From: Trichaptum fuscoviolaceum
Lineage: Eukaryota > Basidiomycota > Agaricomycetes > Hymenochaetales > Trichaptaceae
Assembly (NCBI GenBank): GCA_910574455.1
Contig: CAJSYZ010000002.1
Coordinates: forward strand, 2,877,671 to 2,941,670
Direction of reading: 5' to 3'
Length of the DNA: 64,000 bases
Shown here: one piece after another, positions 21,769 to 34,439 of the stretch
Position numbering within the stretch: the stretch's first letter is position 1
Layout: every line of letters starts with the position of its first letter
The notes under the pieces: generated by a model
Told to the model about the DNA's origin: nothing
Databases searched by the model: none
What the model saw: only the letters and a program-made list of their open reading frames with translations
Made by a program: the position numbers and the translations under genes

Positions 21769-24700
21769 ATGCCATCGTCGCAGCAAAGCATGAGCTTCGT
21801 GCCAGAGCCTGACCTCCATCCGTTATATCCTGCACCCCTCGAGGTCTCGCGTCTTCTCTCGTCGAATTCTGGCTTAACACCAGCGCAAAAGCGCACCCTA
21901 GTCACTCATTGCATGACACGCGCTTGCGTGTTTGCAGACATATCATTCCTTCAGTACATCTTGCGCGATCCGCAGGCGCATTCATTCATAGACCTAGACT
22001 TCCAAGACGAGGATGGATTGGTATATGCGAGCGTGATCATCCTATGTTTCGGATCAGAGTCTGACAGGGATGTGGAAAGAGAAGAATGCGTTCGCTTGCT
22101 TATCGCTGAAGGAGCGAATATGAATATACCTGACAAGGGTATGGCATTTCTTCCCGTGGTAACGCGTCTATAAGTCTGATATGACTCGTTCTTAGCTGGA
22201 TGGACGCCTCTGCACCATGCAGCTCTCCTCGCACCTCCGACTCTCATTTCGCACCTCCTTACACATGGATGCTCGCCGCTCTCTATAACGCAACGAAACA
22301 TGACAGCTCTTGACATCGTCACCGCTTACTCCGTGATCCCGGGACGGGAAGACGTTGCCCTATTCTTAGGAGAGGCTATGAGGGGAGAAGGCTGGCAAGA
22401 CAACAAATTGTCTTTAAAGCGGCAGACTCTAAATGAGAAGCTCAAGCATTCTGAACGGCGACAGGCTGATCGAATGGCTATTCAGAGAATACTGGACTTG
22501 GACGGGCAATGGTGGGGTCAAAATGATGATGATTTGTCCGAAGAACCATCAGAAGACGAGAAAGACATAGAGGACGTGGAGTTCTATGTATGTAACATTT
22601 CCTCGCTCCTAAGTCGTAGAGCTTATGCGAACTCATCTAGACACCACCATTGGATTATTCTTCCATGCTCGTCTTCTCTCCTCCGTCCCTCCCTCGTTTG
22701 TTCGATTCCCTAATAACGAATTTTCGACCTTCAGTGCGAAATTCTGAGCCAGCTAATGCACTCTATATGTTGGCACGCTTTGCCTGCCTCGCATGTGATC
22801 ATACGTGGGTCGAGGAGCTAGTAATGGGAGCTACGGATGCAATTGAGGACGTTGCCTTCGTATGTAGGCGGTTTTCTCTGCACTTCAATTCGGCTAACTC
22901 GTTAAACAGACGCACCCAGACGATCTCACATATACTATATTCTGGCTCTACAATTGCACGATATGGTTGCACTTCATGCGCTGTGATACATCCATATCCG
23001 AGACTTGCGAGCTCCTGGGATCCTTCGATGTGATAGAAGAAGTTATGAATACAGTATACGGTACGTGATTCTATACTTCATGAACTTGTACCGGACATTA
23101 ACGTGTGTTACTTCTATTTCAGTCCTGATCATTCGAGTTGCGGAACGTCGCATAGACAAACTCATAGACTCGGCCTTGCTGGATTACTCTCCGTCTTCTT
23201 CAGAGCTCGACTCAGTACAGTTTGAATCAGAGTGGTCTCTGTTTCGCTCTCCGTTCTCGACTAAGAAAAAAACTGTAACGTCTTTGACACCATCCGCCTC
23301 TGCGACATTACGATCATCTCCTCGGCCGTCATCTCCTAATTTTGCCAGTACATCACGACCAACGTCCCCAGTCCCTCAAACAAGCCCTCTAAACACTCCC
23401 AAAGCATTTTCTTCCATTAGACAATCATTTAACCGCGCTAGAGCAGGCTCCTCTATATCATCTATACAGAATATCTTCACCGAAGGGTCAGCATCAACCC
23501 ATTCCCCTGAACAGCTCGTAGGGTTCCTATCAGCACTACACACTTTTCTAATTGACGCTGGTATCAATCCGGCAATCGTAACGCAATTATGGTCGCAAAC
23601 CATTTACTGGACAGCGTGTATGTCCTTTCTTGCTTCTTTTAATTTTATGACGTCTAAATTCTTGAAATATCTTAGCCGAGGTTTTTAACAGAATACTAAC
23701 TCGGAAACGTTATTTGTGCCGGTGATTGCCCTTTCATTTACGGTTCACTGAGGATCATTAGGCTCACTGGCTTTAGCTCCCGTGCCCATCAAATAGGTAT
23801 GAATATTGGGGTTCTCGAAGATTGGATCGAAGACGTTGGACTACCTCCCGGCGTCAAAAGCCACTGTACCCCAGCTCGGGAGCTTTTGACGTGGTTGCAG
23901 GTTTGTTGCCCACAACGATTAGATGGTAGAGGATCTGTCGTATTGACCGACATTTTACAGTGCCTTTCGTCAATGGACGATTTCTCAAATCTTATCGCCA
24001 TGATTCAATCAATGAAACACCTGAACCCCTTGCAGGTCAGATTCCAATTAATGTCTTTTTATAGGGGAAAACAGCAACTGACCTCGACGATGACCAGATG
24101 CGACGGGCTGTCCGTGACTACAGGTGCGAGCTCTCGCAAATGCCTCTCCATATCACTAAGTAAACATTCATAGATATGAGATCAACGAATCGAGAATGAG
24201 CGACGACTGTAGCCAGTATCTTGTACAGCTTCAAAAGGACTGGGAACGGCAGCGTGTCAGAATTGGTGTGGAGGCCCTCAGAAAAGAAGTTTGTCATCGC
24301 CAGCATTAAGGCAACGAGTAGTAGACTCACCAGACCTTTTTAGATCAACGATCGTGACAGAGAGTACGACGATGACAGTTCTTCCAATGAATCCTATCGA
24401 GACAGCCACCCAATGGATCGTTCATTCTCAACCTCTTCTGTTGAAACATCTGCAGCACAGAATAACGTCGATCTCCTCTTCGACAGAGCTCAGGGTGTGG
24501 AGGCCTGGAGAGCACCTCAGCCTCCGGAAGTTCTTGGCGAGCTGCTAGAGTCTAGATATATGCTTCCTTTGCTTCTTCCTTCCGATCCACGTTTTCTCTC
24601 AGCGATTTATGGTCAGCCGTCAAAGTCTACTACGGGATCACCGAGGTCTTTGAGTTCCATGCAGAAGCTAAACGGTCGTAGTCGATCACGGTCACCCAGG

Positions 24701-24988
24701 TCAACGCCGTGCTTACGCTGGGTACCTGCCAGCAAACAGATACGGCAAGTGAAGCTTGATTTGCTGGACAGGATCGACGGCAACATGGGCTTGTATCGGT
24801 GGTCGCGCCGTTCAGCCACCATTGTAGACGATGACGATGCTATGGATAGATCGGATGATGCTTCTGAGACAGCATCCTCCATTCAAGAGAACTATGAGCG
24901 GGATGAACAGAGCTCTCACGTGCGTCTGACCCGTATGGCGCGAGCGCCCTCGTCGCGCAGCAGACATGGTCGTAATGGTACAGGTTGA
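21769..24988 (+). CDS. Ankyrin repeat and DIL (dilute) domain protein
   Basis: The start is MPSSQQSMSFVPEPDLHPL (21769). Ankyrin repeats: DEDGLVYASVIILCF, then ECVRLLIAEGANMNIPDK, and after an intron GWTPLHHAALLAPPTLISH. An acidic helical linker follows (RILDLDGQWWGQNDDD). The DIL domain begins around LYMLARFACLACDHTWVEEL and continues through THPDDLTYTIFWLYNCT, a Ser/Pro insert, IVTQLWSQTIYWT, FNRILTRKRYLC, HQIGMNIGVLEDWIEDVGLP and LQKDWERQRV. The DIL domain is the cargo-binding fold of class V myosin tails; stand-alone ankyrin-DIL proteins occur in fungi. The C-terminal 200 residues are disordered with a Ser/Arg-rich tract. About eight introns. Role is inferred to be membrane or cargo tethering. 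Confidence 0.82.
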
Positions 24989-25479
24989 TAGATGGCAGAA
25001 GTCATACTGACTCGTGGACTTTTATGTCCTTTCTTCTCCCTCTTTTTCTATCCACGCACTTGGCTCCGGTTGTAGTTTTTATATCCCCAAATCACGCATT
25101 GCACCTCACGTTGCTCAGTATATACCATCGCATTGATATTGCTTTCTTGTATAGTCGTCGCCACAGTAGTCCGAGGAGGTTCCCTTTAAACAACAATAAT
25201 AATCATTCCCGTCCTTATAAGTTTAAGTAGTGGTGAAGGACTCGTAGTATGTGCTGAAAGATTAATCTAATAAGTTCATGTGGGATTTCAAGTAGGCTTA
25301 AATCGGCTCGTGCACATGTGGCCAATTTACAGCCATGGGAGCAAAGCGTAGATAAGGCTTGATTTAAATCACACAGATACAAAGACTGCGACTGTCTGTG
25401 GTCATGATGAGTTAGCAGATCCAGCACTTCTTCTTTCGATCCCCGTCGCGGAGCCCTGTGGCTAACTTCTAAGGGATTT
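24989..25479. other. Intergenic, no confident gene
   Basis: 491 bases. A minus frame at 25215-25499 (94 codons) overlaps the next gene's start and has an F-box-like LLEIPHELIRLIFQHIL, but nothing else supports a gene. Confidence 0.5.
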
Positions 25480-27266
25480 ATGGTACTAAAAGAATTCAAG
25501 AACTCCGTGAAGTCGGTAAGTCAACCGACTTCGCTCCTTTTGCTATCAGCAGAAGACATATCGGGATGGTGTGATCAGGTAAAGTAGTACGCAATAAACT
25601 CGATATTGTCACAAAGATATTTACTGCGCTATCTCTGTATTCTAAGTTCACACAGGAAGGATACGATGTGTATCACATATCCTGCCCAATCGCGAATGAT
25701 GACTTGACACTGTTCGCAAGGACGGTCAAGACGATATTTGCTGTAATCACGTTCGGAATTTCGCCTGAATGCTCAGACATTCTCGCAAAAGCACTGCAAA
25801 ACTGGCGTGATATTGGGCTCAAAGCTTGCACACATTACTGCCCTTCTGTCAACGACGGAAAAGAGCTCGTCATCAAGGATGCAAAGGGCAAATACGTACC
25901 GTGAGTCCGTCATTCACAGCATGGGACGGGTAGAGTACATTTATACGTCTGATTTTCAGTACTATATTCCATATTTCATCTTCCCAGGAGGACATCCACG
26001 CATCTCTTCTATCGCTCGTAGACCCTGCCAACTTGGAATACAAACTAGAAGTGAACGAAACCTTCCCATTAGCAGTCCATACCTATCCTAGGGTGCCAGC
26101 CTCTCCGGCGTTTCCACTACTCACGACGGCCCCAGCAGCTGTCGTTCCAGGGCAGAAGACTTCCGTTGATGCCTACATTGTTTCTGCCACAAATATTGCA
26201 TATACAAAGACACTGGAGCTCCTTCGTCGGGAGATAGGCCCAGCCCTGGACCTTGAGAAGATATGGGGAGAACATATCTACTACGTAAGAAAACCTTCAA
26301 TTTCATGTCGTGAAATACAGATGAACCTTGACAATGATAAAGGAGTTTGCGGAGCGAAGCGCCGTTAGTAAGTACATCCAATGTTGCCGAAATGCCAGAG
26401 AGATTGAATTCTCCTATCACAGAGACAATGTCGACAATGGTGAGCTGAGTAGAATGGTGGAGAAAGATTGAAGGTTAAATTTTCCAAGGTGAAAGTGCCG
26501 TACGTCAATCACATCGCCACGTTGACCGGAGGTGTTGGATATGACGACCTCGCACGTTTCTACAAATATCACTTCACCAACGAGACAGTCAGCTTTTACT
26601 TCCATTCCAAACTGCCACAAACCGTGCTGATTTCATGTTAGGTAACACCACCAGATACAGAGATCATAACAGTGTCACGTACAAGTGAGATTTGACTGCA
26701 ATTAGCTGATAACAAAGCCTTTATTTTCTTCAAGTTGGCGCTGACAGGATTATCGACGAGATGATCTTCAAATGTACGCATACAACGGTGCGTACTTCTA
26801 GTAAGGAAGATAGCCCAATGTCCATAACATTCATCAGGAAATCGATTATTTCCTTCCGGGTATAAAACCTACGGGCAAAGCACTTGAGCTTGCTCTCGTG
26901 GGTGTAATTGCCTTCAGAGGTGACAAGTTGTGCTTCGAGTGAGTTTTTCTTTCCTCATGATAGACACAGCACTTATAACAATATCAGGCATATGTTAGGC
27001 AAAAATTTCTTCCAAAAATAACTATTTGACTGACCTGTCTTCACGTAGCTATTGGGATCAGGCATCAGCTCTCGTTCAGGTAAGCGTCTCTGAATTTGAC
27101 AGCGGTAGACAGGCTAATACAGTGGCTACAGCTTGGACTGATAGACCCGACTAATATCCCTGTTGCTGGGAAAGAGGTTGCTCGGAAAGTAGTCGACCCG
27201 TATGGCATTCCATCCAATACGTTGATGAAACGCTGGGCTGAGAGCGAGGGGTTGCCCATTGAATAG
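25480..27266 (+). CDS. SnoaL/NTF2-like domain protein with degenerate hydrolase-like N-terminus
   Basis: The C-terminal half matches a fungal family often annotated as carboxymethylenebutenolidase/dienelactone hydrolase with a SnoaL-like domain: VPYVNHIATLTGGVGYDDLA, RFYKYHFT, VTPPDTEIITVSRTIGADR, IIDEMIFKCTHTTEIDY, FEHIYWDQASALVQLGLID, and a tail of PSNTLMKRWAESEGLPIE. The N-terminal part (EGYDVYHISCPIAN) resembles the same family but is short and shows no obvious nucleophile elbow. I place the start at MVLKEFKNSVKS (25480); earlier exons are possible. Splicing needs a 6-nt exon (GCATAT, 26988-26993) to give FEHIYWDQ. Enzyme activity is uncertain. Confidence 0.65.
26988..26993 (+). other. 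6-nt micro-exon of the SnoaL-like gene
   Basis: GCATAT sits between an ATATCAG acceptor and a GTTAGG donor. It supplies the last base of Glu, all of His and two bases of Ile, giving FE-HI-YWDQ. Confidence 0.7.
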
Positions 27267-27604
27267 CTTCTTAACAGAAATCTTGCCATCGCATGCGCCT
27301 TTTTTTCTTATTTGTAAAGGAAACTATATCCTGTATTGTTGAAACAGCCTGGGACTGATCAGCCCTAGTGGTGGTGGTTGAGGTTGTGGTTGCAATAGGA
27401 AAGACGCGTGCTGCGAAGAGGCCGCCCGCATTGCCTTCGGTTAGCAGGAGCCAAGCGCGTCTGCACACAGCCTGGCGATGATCCTGCTGCGCACCCTCAA
27501 ACGTCTTCTCACATTCCATACTTATAGGTTTCCTCTGCGCGCATCCTAAGCTCTTCCCTGCTCCCAGTACTCATCCTGCTTATTCTGTGTCTCCTCAATA
27601 AACT
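27267..27604. other. Intergenic, no gene seen
   Basis: 338 bases between two plus-strand genes, including a GGTTGTGG-rich patch near 27370. It should hold the rhomboid promoter. Confidence 0.55.
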
Positions 27605-29730
27605 ATGGCTACGCCAAACTACTACCACGAACAACGAAATGTTAACTTTGGAGACTACGAACCGCCTAATTATGACCCATATGCCGATACCCGGACTCGG
27701 ACGAATGATACAGAGTCGGTGTACACCCATGCAACGTCTGGAATTCTGGCGCCAGATGATTCGGGGATAAAGAATGATTTTGGACAGACGGAAGCAGAAG
27801 CAGTTGCACACTCGTACCGTTCTTCCCCATTGAGCAGCACCGATGCGCGGTCGAGCAAGCCAGGCAGCAGCTCTGGTCTGGATAGACGAACGTCTGCTTT
27901 CAGTCAGAACCGAAAGAGTGTTGCCCTGTCCAACGTCGATGCAATGACATATATCGACGAAGATTTCAACTATTACTCAAGTCGAAAGAATACGTCGAGT
28001 GGCGAGAAATTAGACGACCCACTTGTGCAGAATGCAGCAGGCATGGGCCGGGCAGACGGAAGTCGAAGTATGAGTGAACTAGGTGAGCTCTGCATCGTGC
28101 GTGTCGAAAAGTAGTTCGACACTCATTCCACTTATGTGACAGAATATCAGGATCCTTATAAGGGCGCAGCGCCTCAGAAAGAAGAGTCCGCATTGCAGAG
28201 ATTTTTTGGAGGGCGCTACCCATTGGAGCAACGAATAGAGAATAAGAAACGTGGTATTGGACGCCAGAGATATCCCTTCCTGTGTGAGTAAACAAATCAA
28301 ACAATACTGCTCGCATGGTGTCTAATTTGTTATCTTAGCTTGGATCCTAGCTGTAGCCATGACTTCCGTACTCATCTACGAATTAGTCCTTAACAGTCGA
28401 CAGCAGGGGACTCCAGTATCTCTCAAGGTATGTACTGTGGCTCGTCCATGTATTGGACGTATAGGATTAACTGGCTACTTCCTCAGCCTGTTGTGAATCC
28501 TATGTTAGGTCCTTCTGAGTCCGCCCTGATTAATCTGGGTGCTCGGTTTCCGCCTTGCATGAAGGATGTCGCTGCTGTCCCTGTCACCCTTGAGCTTCCT
28601 TGCATGAACGATACTGCAAATCCTCCAGATCTTGTCTGCCCAATTTCCGATCTATGTGGATTTGGCGGTCTGCACGATGAGACGCCAAACCAATGGTTCC
28701 GGTAAGTCATTTATTCTTGTTCTTAAGGATTCCGGTTGTGTTCACGACCATTACGACGTAGGTTCATCACTCCCATCTTCCTTCACGCCGGCATCATCCA
28801 CCTCTTACTCAACATGCTTGCACAATTGCTGGTCTCTGCACAAATTGAACGAGAGATGGGCACGGGTGGTTTCTTACTGGTCTACTTTGCCGCGGGGATC
28901 TTCGGGTAGGGTATCTTCCGACTGTCGGTCATTCCTCAGCTCAATATATGTCATGCTTCTAGTAACGTCTTGGGAGGAAATTTTGCTCTAGTGGGTGTGC
29001 CGTCTGTCGGTGCCAGTGGCGCAATATTTGGAACTGTAGCTGTATGTGTTTTCGCTCATCTTAGCGCACACATCATCGTAAACATATCTTTTAAGGTCAC
29101 ATGGGTGGATCTATTAGCCCACTGGCAATACCAGTACAGACCGGTGACGAAGGTTTGTTTCTCCTGTATGCTTTTGTATACATATACTAAACCTTATTTC
29201 AGCTTATATATATGACCATCGAGCTACTATTTGGCGTGGCAATGGGCTTTATTCCTTACGTAGACAACTTCGGTGAGTTTCACTTACTGTATCTCGCTTA
29301 AAAATATGTTTATCTGGTTCTTCAGCACATTTGGGAGGTTTCCTCATGGGCTTGCTAGTTGGCACAATATTCTACCCTGTGATCAGTCCCACCAAACGGC
29401 ATAAAGCTATTACGTGGGGCTTCCGAATCGCTGCCATTCCTTTGGTCATTGTGTTGTTTGTAGTCCTTACACGCAACTTCTACACATCTGATCCATATGC
29501 TGGTATGTGAAGGCAGTTGCGATATTGTTCTTTTGGCTCACTCCCTCAAATTTGTAGCATGCAAATGGTGTCGTTATTTATCCTGCATCCCTACAAGTGC
29601 AAATAATCACTGCCAAGGGTAAGCTTCTTGCCACAATCAAACTCAGCATCTTTGTTCATGACAATGCAAAAATAATCTTAGGACCGGAATCACCACGACC
29701 ACGACCACCACTCTTCGTATGCTCTTGTAA
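27605..29730 (+). CDS. Rhomboid family intramembrane serine protease
   Basis: Cleaves transmembrane substrates within the bilayer. About 200 N-terminal residues are cytosolic and disordered (MATPNYYHEQRNVNFGDYEP). The first transmembrane segment is WILAVAMTSVLIYELVL. A Cys-rich loop follows (LGARFPPCMKDV, PDLVCPISDLCGFGG, ETPNQWFR), then the rhomboid core FITPIFLHAGIIHLLLNML, EREMGTGGFLLVYFAAGIFG, catalytic Ser in GVPSVGASGAIFG, and catalytic His in NFAHLGGFLMGLLVG. Both dyad residues are present, so it should be active. A last helix (PLVIVLFVVLTRNFY) and a Thr-rich tail end at TAA 29728-29730. The topology resembles secretase-type rhomboids of the secretory pathway; a mitochondrial Pcp1 role is less likely because no presequence is seen. 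Confidence 0.9.
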
Positions 29731-29957
29731 CATACTGTTAATGGATTCTTCCTCGCATTGGGTTCTGTCACCTGTGTGGACACTCGCTTTCAATGACTTG
29801 TCGCCTTGGACTCAGCATTTTGCTATACTTATGTACACGACGAGAACACTAGATTATTCAATTCACTCTCTACGAGATACTATGTATGTACTGGATGCAA
29901 CTAATCTTACATGGACTCAACTCGGACACCTTGTGAATGTATCGTATCGTACATATA

Positions 29958-32900
29958 TCACTTACTCATCCATAATCCACCACAAACACATCGATCCTGC
30001 CATGATTTCTCCCACAGGAGCCAAGGATTGGCCATCTGCATCTGGAGTGTAGCGTTGAACGTAGGCTCCGATCTGCCATTGCAGCGAACGCAAGTCACTG
30101 AATGTCCTGACGCGAGGAAACCCTTGGAGACGACGTCACGGTCGAGTTTCTTCGCGGACGCCAGGCTTAGTCCAAGCAAGCCGTCAACAAGATCATCAGG
30201 TTTTATGAATAGTCGTGCCTTGTCAACTACCTGTGCCTGCATGATCTTCCCTATCATGTCACGGAGTAGTCCTAAACATTGTATTGGCGGCGTCAGAGTT
30301 GCGATATACTTCGTTGTAAGGTCCGTGTTCCGTTCTTATCGATATGCCTATCATCAGTACCTTCGGACAGTTTCTAACTTCATCAAAGAACAGACCTATG
30401 AATTGTTTGATAGCTGCACTGATATCGTGTGACACCTTCTCTAGCGCCTCCAGATCAATCTCGGAGTTGTCAACGATGTCAGATAGGACGTCTTTTACCA
30501 TCCTCGCATTGTCCCCCTTAGCAGTTAGGCGACGGAGGAAAGCACGAAAGCGGCAGACATGGCGGAGGAAATTGTGGAGTAAGCGAAAGGCGTAAGGGTG
30601 TGTCAAATAGAGAAAAACGGGACTGATGGGAGATGGTAGTTCTCGATTTGAACGCGTTTGTCCTGACAGACAATAAGCTACGTTGCAATAATCAGGACGA
30701 TTAAGGATACTAACTGGGGATTGCGAATGGGTCATCGTCTTGTTTCTCAGTTTTCACAAGTGAGGGAGATTTCGGTACATTACTAGCCACGCTTTGACTG
30801 GGTCCACTTGGCAAATCCTCACAGCTTGCAAACAAAACACATTCCTTCAATAAGCTTTGCATGAACTCAATGAAGTATCCACAAAGTCCTGTAAGATACC
30901 ACACTGCATCTAATATTAAATGACAGTGAGCACACACACGTTGAAAGATGAGACAAGGAACATAGAGTACCTAGATCGTAGCCCTCTCCGACTTCCATAT
31001 CTTCCCAAGCTCTGGTGCATGCGTAGAATGAACACAATTCTTGTCCTATTGTACTTCGAACTAGAAGCTCGTCCTTCTCTATTCCGGGACTAAGGGCTTC
31101 GCTTCGCATCCTAATCCAAGTGTCAACATACTCTCAGTTATTCATACGACTCAACTTACCGATAGACTTCCACAGCTGCCCCAATCAAGTCATTTGTCCA
31201 TAAGTTTGTCAATCCATTGCCATTAATGTCGTCTTCCACCAAGGAGTTGGATAGTACGTCCTCTACTACATGTAGCGGAGTACTCCGCAGCGAGAGAATA
31301 TGCGCAATATCACTTGAGGTAGCCTTCTTGTGTAGCGCGACTGTAAGGGAAGATGACAGTTGTTTCTTCATTCTTTGGGGTCCTGCAGGGCGAATCAGTA
31401 ATGGAATGAGAAGTTCGTACGCAGCGCAATGTACCTAGTTCTTGAGCGTAGTGAGTTTGGACAGGATGTGGATGCATTGTTATCCGTGATGCAGGCGAAG
31501 AGAAACTCAAAGAAGATACTGCGCAGACTAGTGTCCGGTTCGGAGAAACTGCAAAACTACACGGCGCTGGCCTCCAAGGTTAATGTACATACAAAATTTG
31601 GATTGAATTATGTACAGCTCACAGATTACTCCAAACGAGTCAATAGGACATTCAATAATTGTCGGTTCCCAAGATTCATCGGACTGGAATTCAGGCCTGA
31701 AATGCGCCGTTATCAGACATAGGAACTAAAAGCGTAGAATTTTCCTTACAGCCGGAGCATCGAGAGTTTGCCGGCAATGACAGTTTTCCTGTCCTTGTGC
31801 TTTACGATAGGCCCTTCCGTACTCAGTGTAGCAAGCAGGACACTAGCGTGCTGAGATGAACTGGAGAATTGACATGAAGCCAGATCGACCACGATGGTCG
31901 ACTGCAATGTCAGTGGGGCTCGGCGTTTGGATACCTAGCTGCATCGTTAACACTACTGTCAGGCTGTACGAGAGGACAGAGCATACCCAAGGAATATTTG
32001 CATCCGTTGATCGAGCATATAAAAATGCGGCAATATCTGATTTCGGAGGCGTCGAATCTAAAGTCAAAAGTTGCGTCATTCTCAGATGCGCAACAAAAGA
32101 AAACACGCAGGACGTACATTGCCCTACATCAACAGTTGAACATAACAGGTAGAGAACACTGCGGGTCTTTCCCCTTAGCTTTTCTATGCCTGGTTTTGGT
32201 GGTGACCCTTTAGGGACAAATTTCTGCGCTGCCCGACCCGGGGATTGCATCACGCTGGCATGCGTCATAGCAGGGGATGACTGAGGAGTGACATTGTGAT
32301 GCCCTAACGTTGGTGTTGAAAGTAATGATGACTGAACGGAAGGTAGTCCCGGTACGAATGTTAAGCCCGTAACATGCGAAGTCTGGGAGGGAACATTTAT
32401 AATGGAGGATAGAGGCTTTGACTTGATAGCTACCAGTGAAAATGTCAATTTATGATAGCATACCTGAGCATTGATGGAAGAAACCGACATAAAGCGGAGC
32501 CAGCTGTACTGACGCTAATTTCACAGACTTCAATCGTATTTTCGTCCCTCCAAGCCTCCCAGTCCGACGAGACTGCAGGCTCGGGTACTGCAGGAGGCAT
32601 ATTCAGAGGCATAGTCAGATCCACAGAGTTTGATTTCATTTGTTCGGGTGTGGATGTTGGTGTGTATGTCGACCGGGTTGCAACGAGGAAACACGACTCT
32701 GGTGTGGTAGTTGCTTACAAGGCTGACTTTTAGACAAGATAAAGCCTCTTACCATCGTACATGAAACCGATTGCCGCATGTGTTACACGACCAAGGCCGC
32801 GGGGACCATCAATTCGTTCACCAGCTTGATGCTCTTCTCCCTCCTGAGCCTTGCTCTTTCGAGATAGAGAAGCGTTGAGCATCTGCATTTTGTCCATTTG

Positions 32901-33678
32901 CGGATTCACGTAGTATACGGTACACAAATGTGCTTCCGTGATGTAAAACAGTACTGGTTTGGCGTCCGGCATATAAGGTCCCAGCGTCGGTAGACGGACT
33001 GGTACGCCATTCTCAGAGCTTGTCCACTGTAGTGTAAGACGTTCATCAGGTCATATTTCGAGACGCCCAGAGTTTATGACATACTTCTCGGCCAGGATTC
33101 AACCATCGAGCAGTTACAACGCCAGCACCTCGCGCGAGCGTCCACCAGTCCCTGACAACCCAATGATCTAGCGCAGCACCTCTCTTCCAGACGCAACAAA
33201 CTCCATCTATGTTTATTCCAGGGAAATAAGCGAAGACCCAGACGTCTTGAGCCGCGACAGTGATCACCCTTGGTGGCTCGTACTGTGCGGGTGTTTTGAG
33301 AAGTGGCGGAGGGGGGTGAAGCGTAAATTGATTGTTTGAGGGGTAATGTAAACACACGACACGGGGTTCTGTCGCATGGGCCGTCAATATGATGGAGGAG
33401 CTTGTCCACTGAACCGGTCTAGGATAGCTCACGCATGTTAGATAGTCGAGTAAACAATTCGCTGACTCGGAAGTGACTGACGGTTTATGCCCTTCAAGCA
33501 AAGGTGCATAGTCCCACCACCCAAACTGCCAATTCTCTTGCTCCTTTTGCTTCCCTTTTGCATTCTTGGCGGTAAGGGTTGGCGTAGTGAGATGTTTGAG
33601 ATCAGCGGCGCTCAATGAATGTGAATGCGAGTGCGAGTGCGAATGCCCAAAATGCGGCTTTGAGTCGGGCGTCGCCAT
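29958..33678 (-). CDS. MED16: Mediator subunit 16 (Med16/Sin4-like)
   Basis: Tail-module subunit of the Mediator complex bridging activators and RNA polymerase II. The start is MATPDSKPHFG followed by an HS dipeptide run. The N-terminal part is a WD/beta-propeller-like region (WWDYAPLLEGHKP, VQWTSSSIILTAHA, VWVFAYFPGINIDGVCCVW, ITEAHLCTVYYVNPQMDKMQ, GLGRVTHAAIGFMYD). The middle is helical. The C-terminus has RRLTAKGDNARMVKDVLSD and a Cys-rich end (CVRCNGRSEP, WLLWEKSWQDRCVCGGLW) that matches fungal Med16. Many introns were not all resolved. Divergent from the proteasome chaperone gene with 216 bases between starts; convergent with the rhomboid gene. Confidence 0.83.
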
Positions 33679-33894
33679 GTTCAGTGCATCGAATCGACGA
33701 CAGACAATGAACAAGAAATGTGTGTCAGAAGGGAAACCAAAACGAAGCAAGTGGTTGGTTGCAAATTAACCCTCGACGTCGTTCTCTTACGCGCTTCAGG
33801 ACGCGCTTTCGTCACGCGGTAAGGCATACGGGCACCCTTGAGCTCTCACTACTTCTGTTCTTTCTTCATCACTGACATCCAACAACTTGCTGAA

Positions 33895-34439
33895 ATGTTG
33901 CCAAGCACAAGGGCATCAGAGGTACTAGAAGGGGTCGAAACAGAAGTCGTTTTGCAGCAATATGCAGACAGAATAATGGTCTTGGTTTCGCAAGTGGGCA
34001 AGGTTGGGAACCTGGTACTCAAGTCTCATAACCGCTTGGCTGGAAAGAAATCGAGCTGAAATCTTGCCTGCAACAGATACAGGCATCTATACCGCCCACA
34101 GAGCAGTTGCTGCCTCCCCCACTGGACGCGTCTTCGCTAGAATCCACATTCCTCGTCCAACCTCCTCCGGCAATCGAATTGACACCCCTATTAGGCCGTG
34201 CACCAAGCGAGGAACTCTCTGCTCTTCATTCTCTGTACACTTCTCACATTGCAACTCTCATTTGGACACTGTCAGCTCAGGCGGGTCTTGTTGATCGTCC
34301 ACCCATCATCGTCGGAATAGCTCTGAAAAAATCGTCAATCAATGACTACGGAGACCAAGAATTCGGCGTCAGTGAAAGCACACGCAACACATTCAAAGGA
34401 GTGCTGAAGATGATCAGCGAGCTCCTGAGCACTCAATAG
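33895..34439 (+). CDS. Proteasome assembly chaperone 3 (PSMG3/Poc3-like)
   Basis: Helps assemble the 20S proteasome alpha-ring. The start is MLPSTRASEVLEGVETEVV (33895). One intron joins VSQVGKVGNL to IQASIPPTEQL. The segment EVLEGVETEVVLQQYADRIM followed by VLVSQVGKVG aligns well with the human PSMG3 N-terminus as I remember it, and LLGRAPSEELSALHSLYTSH and PIIVGIALK match later segments. About 160 residues, close to the family. Earlier in-frame ATGs (for example 33838) are unlikely. Confidence 0.8.

Noticed and set aside
25215..25499. Minus ORF with F-box-like LEIPHELIRLIF
   Set aside because: Too short, overlaps the next gene's start, and no further support.
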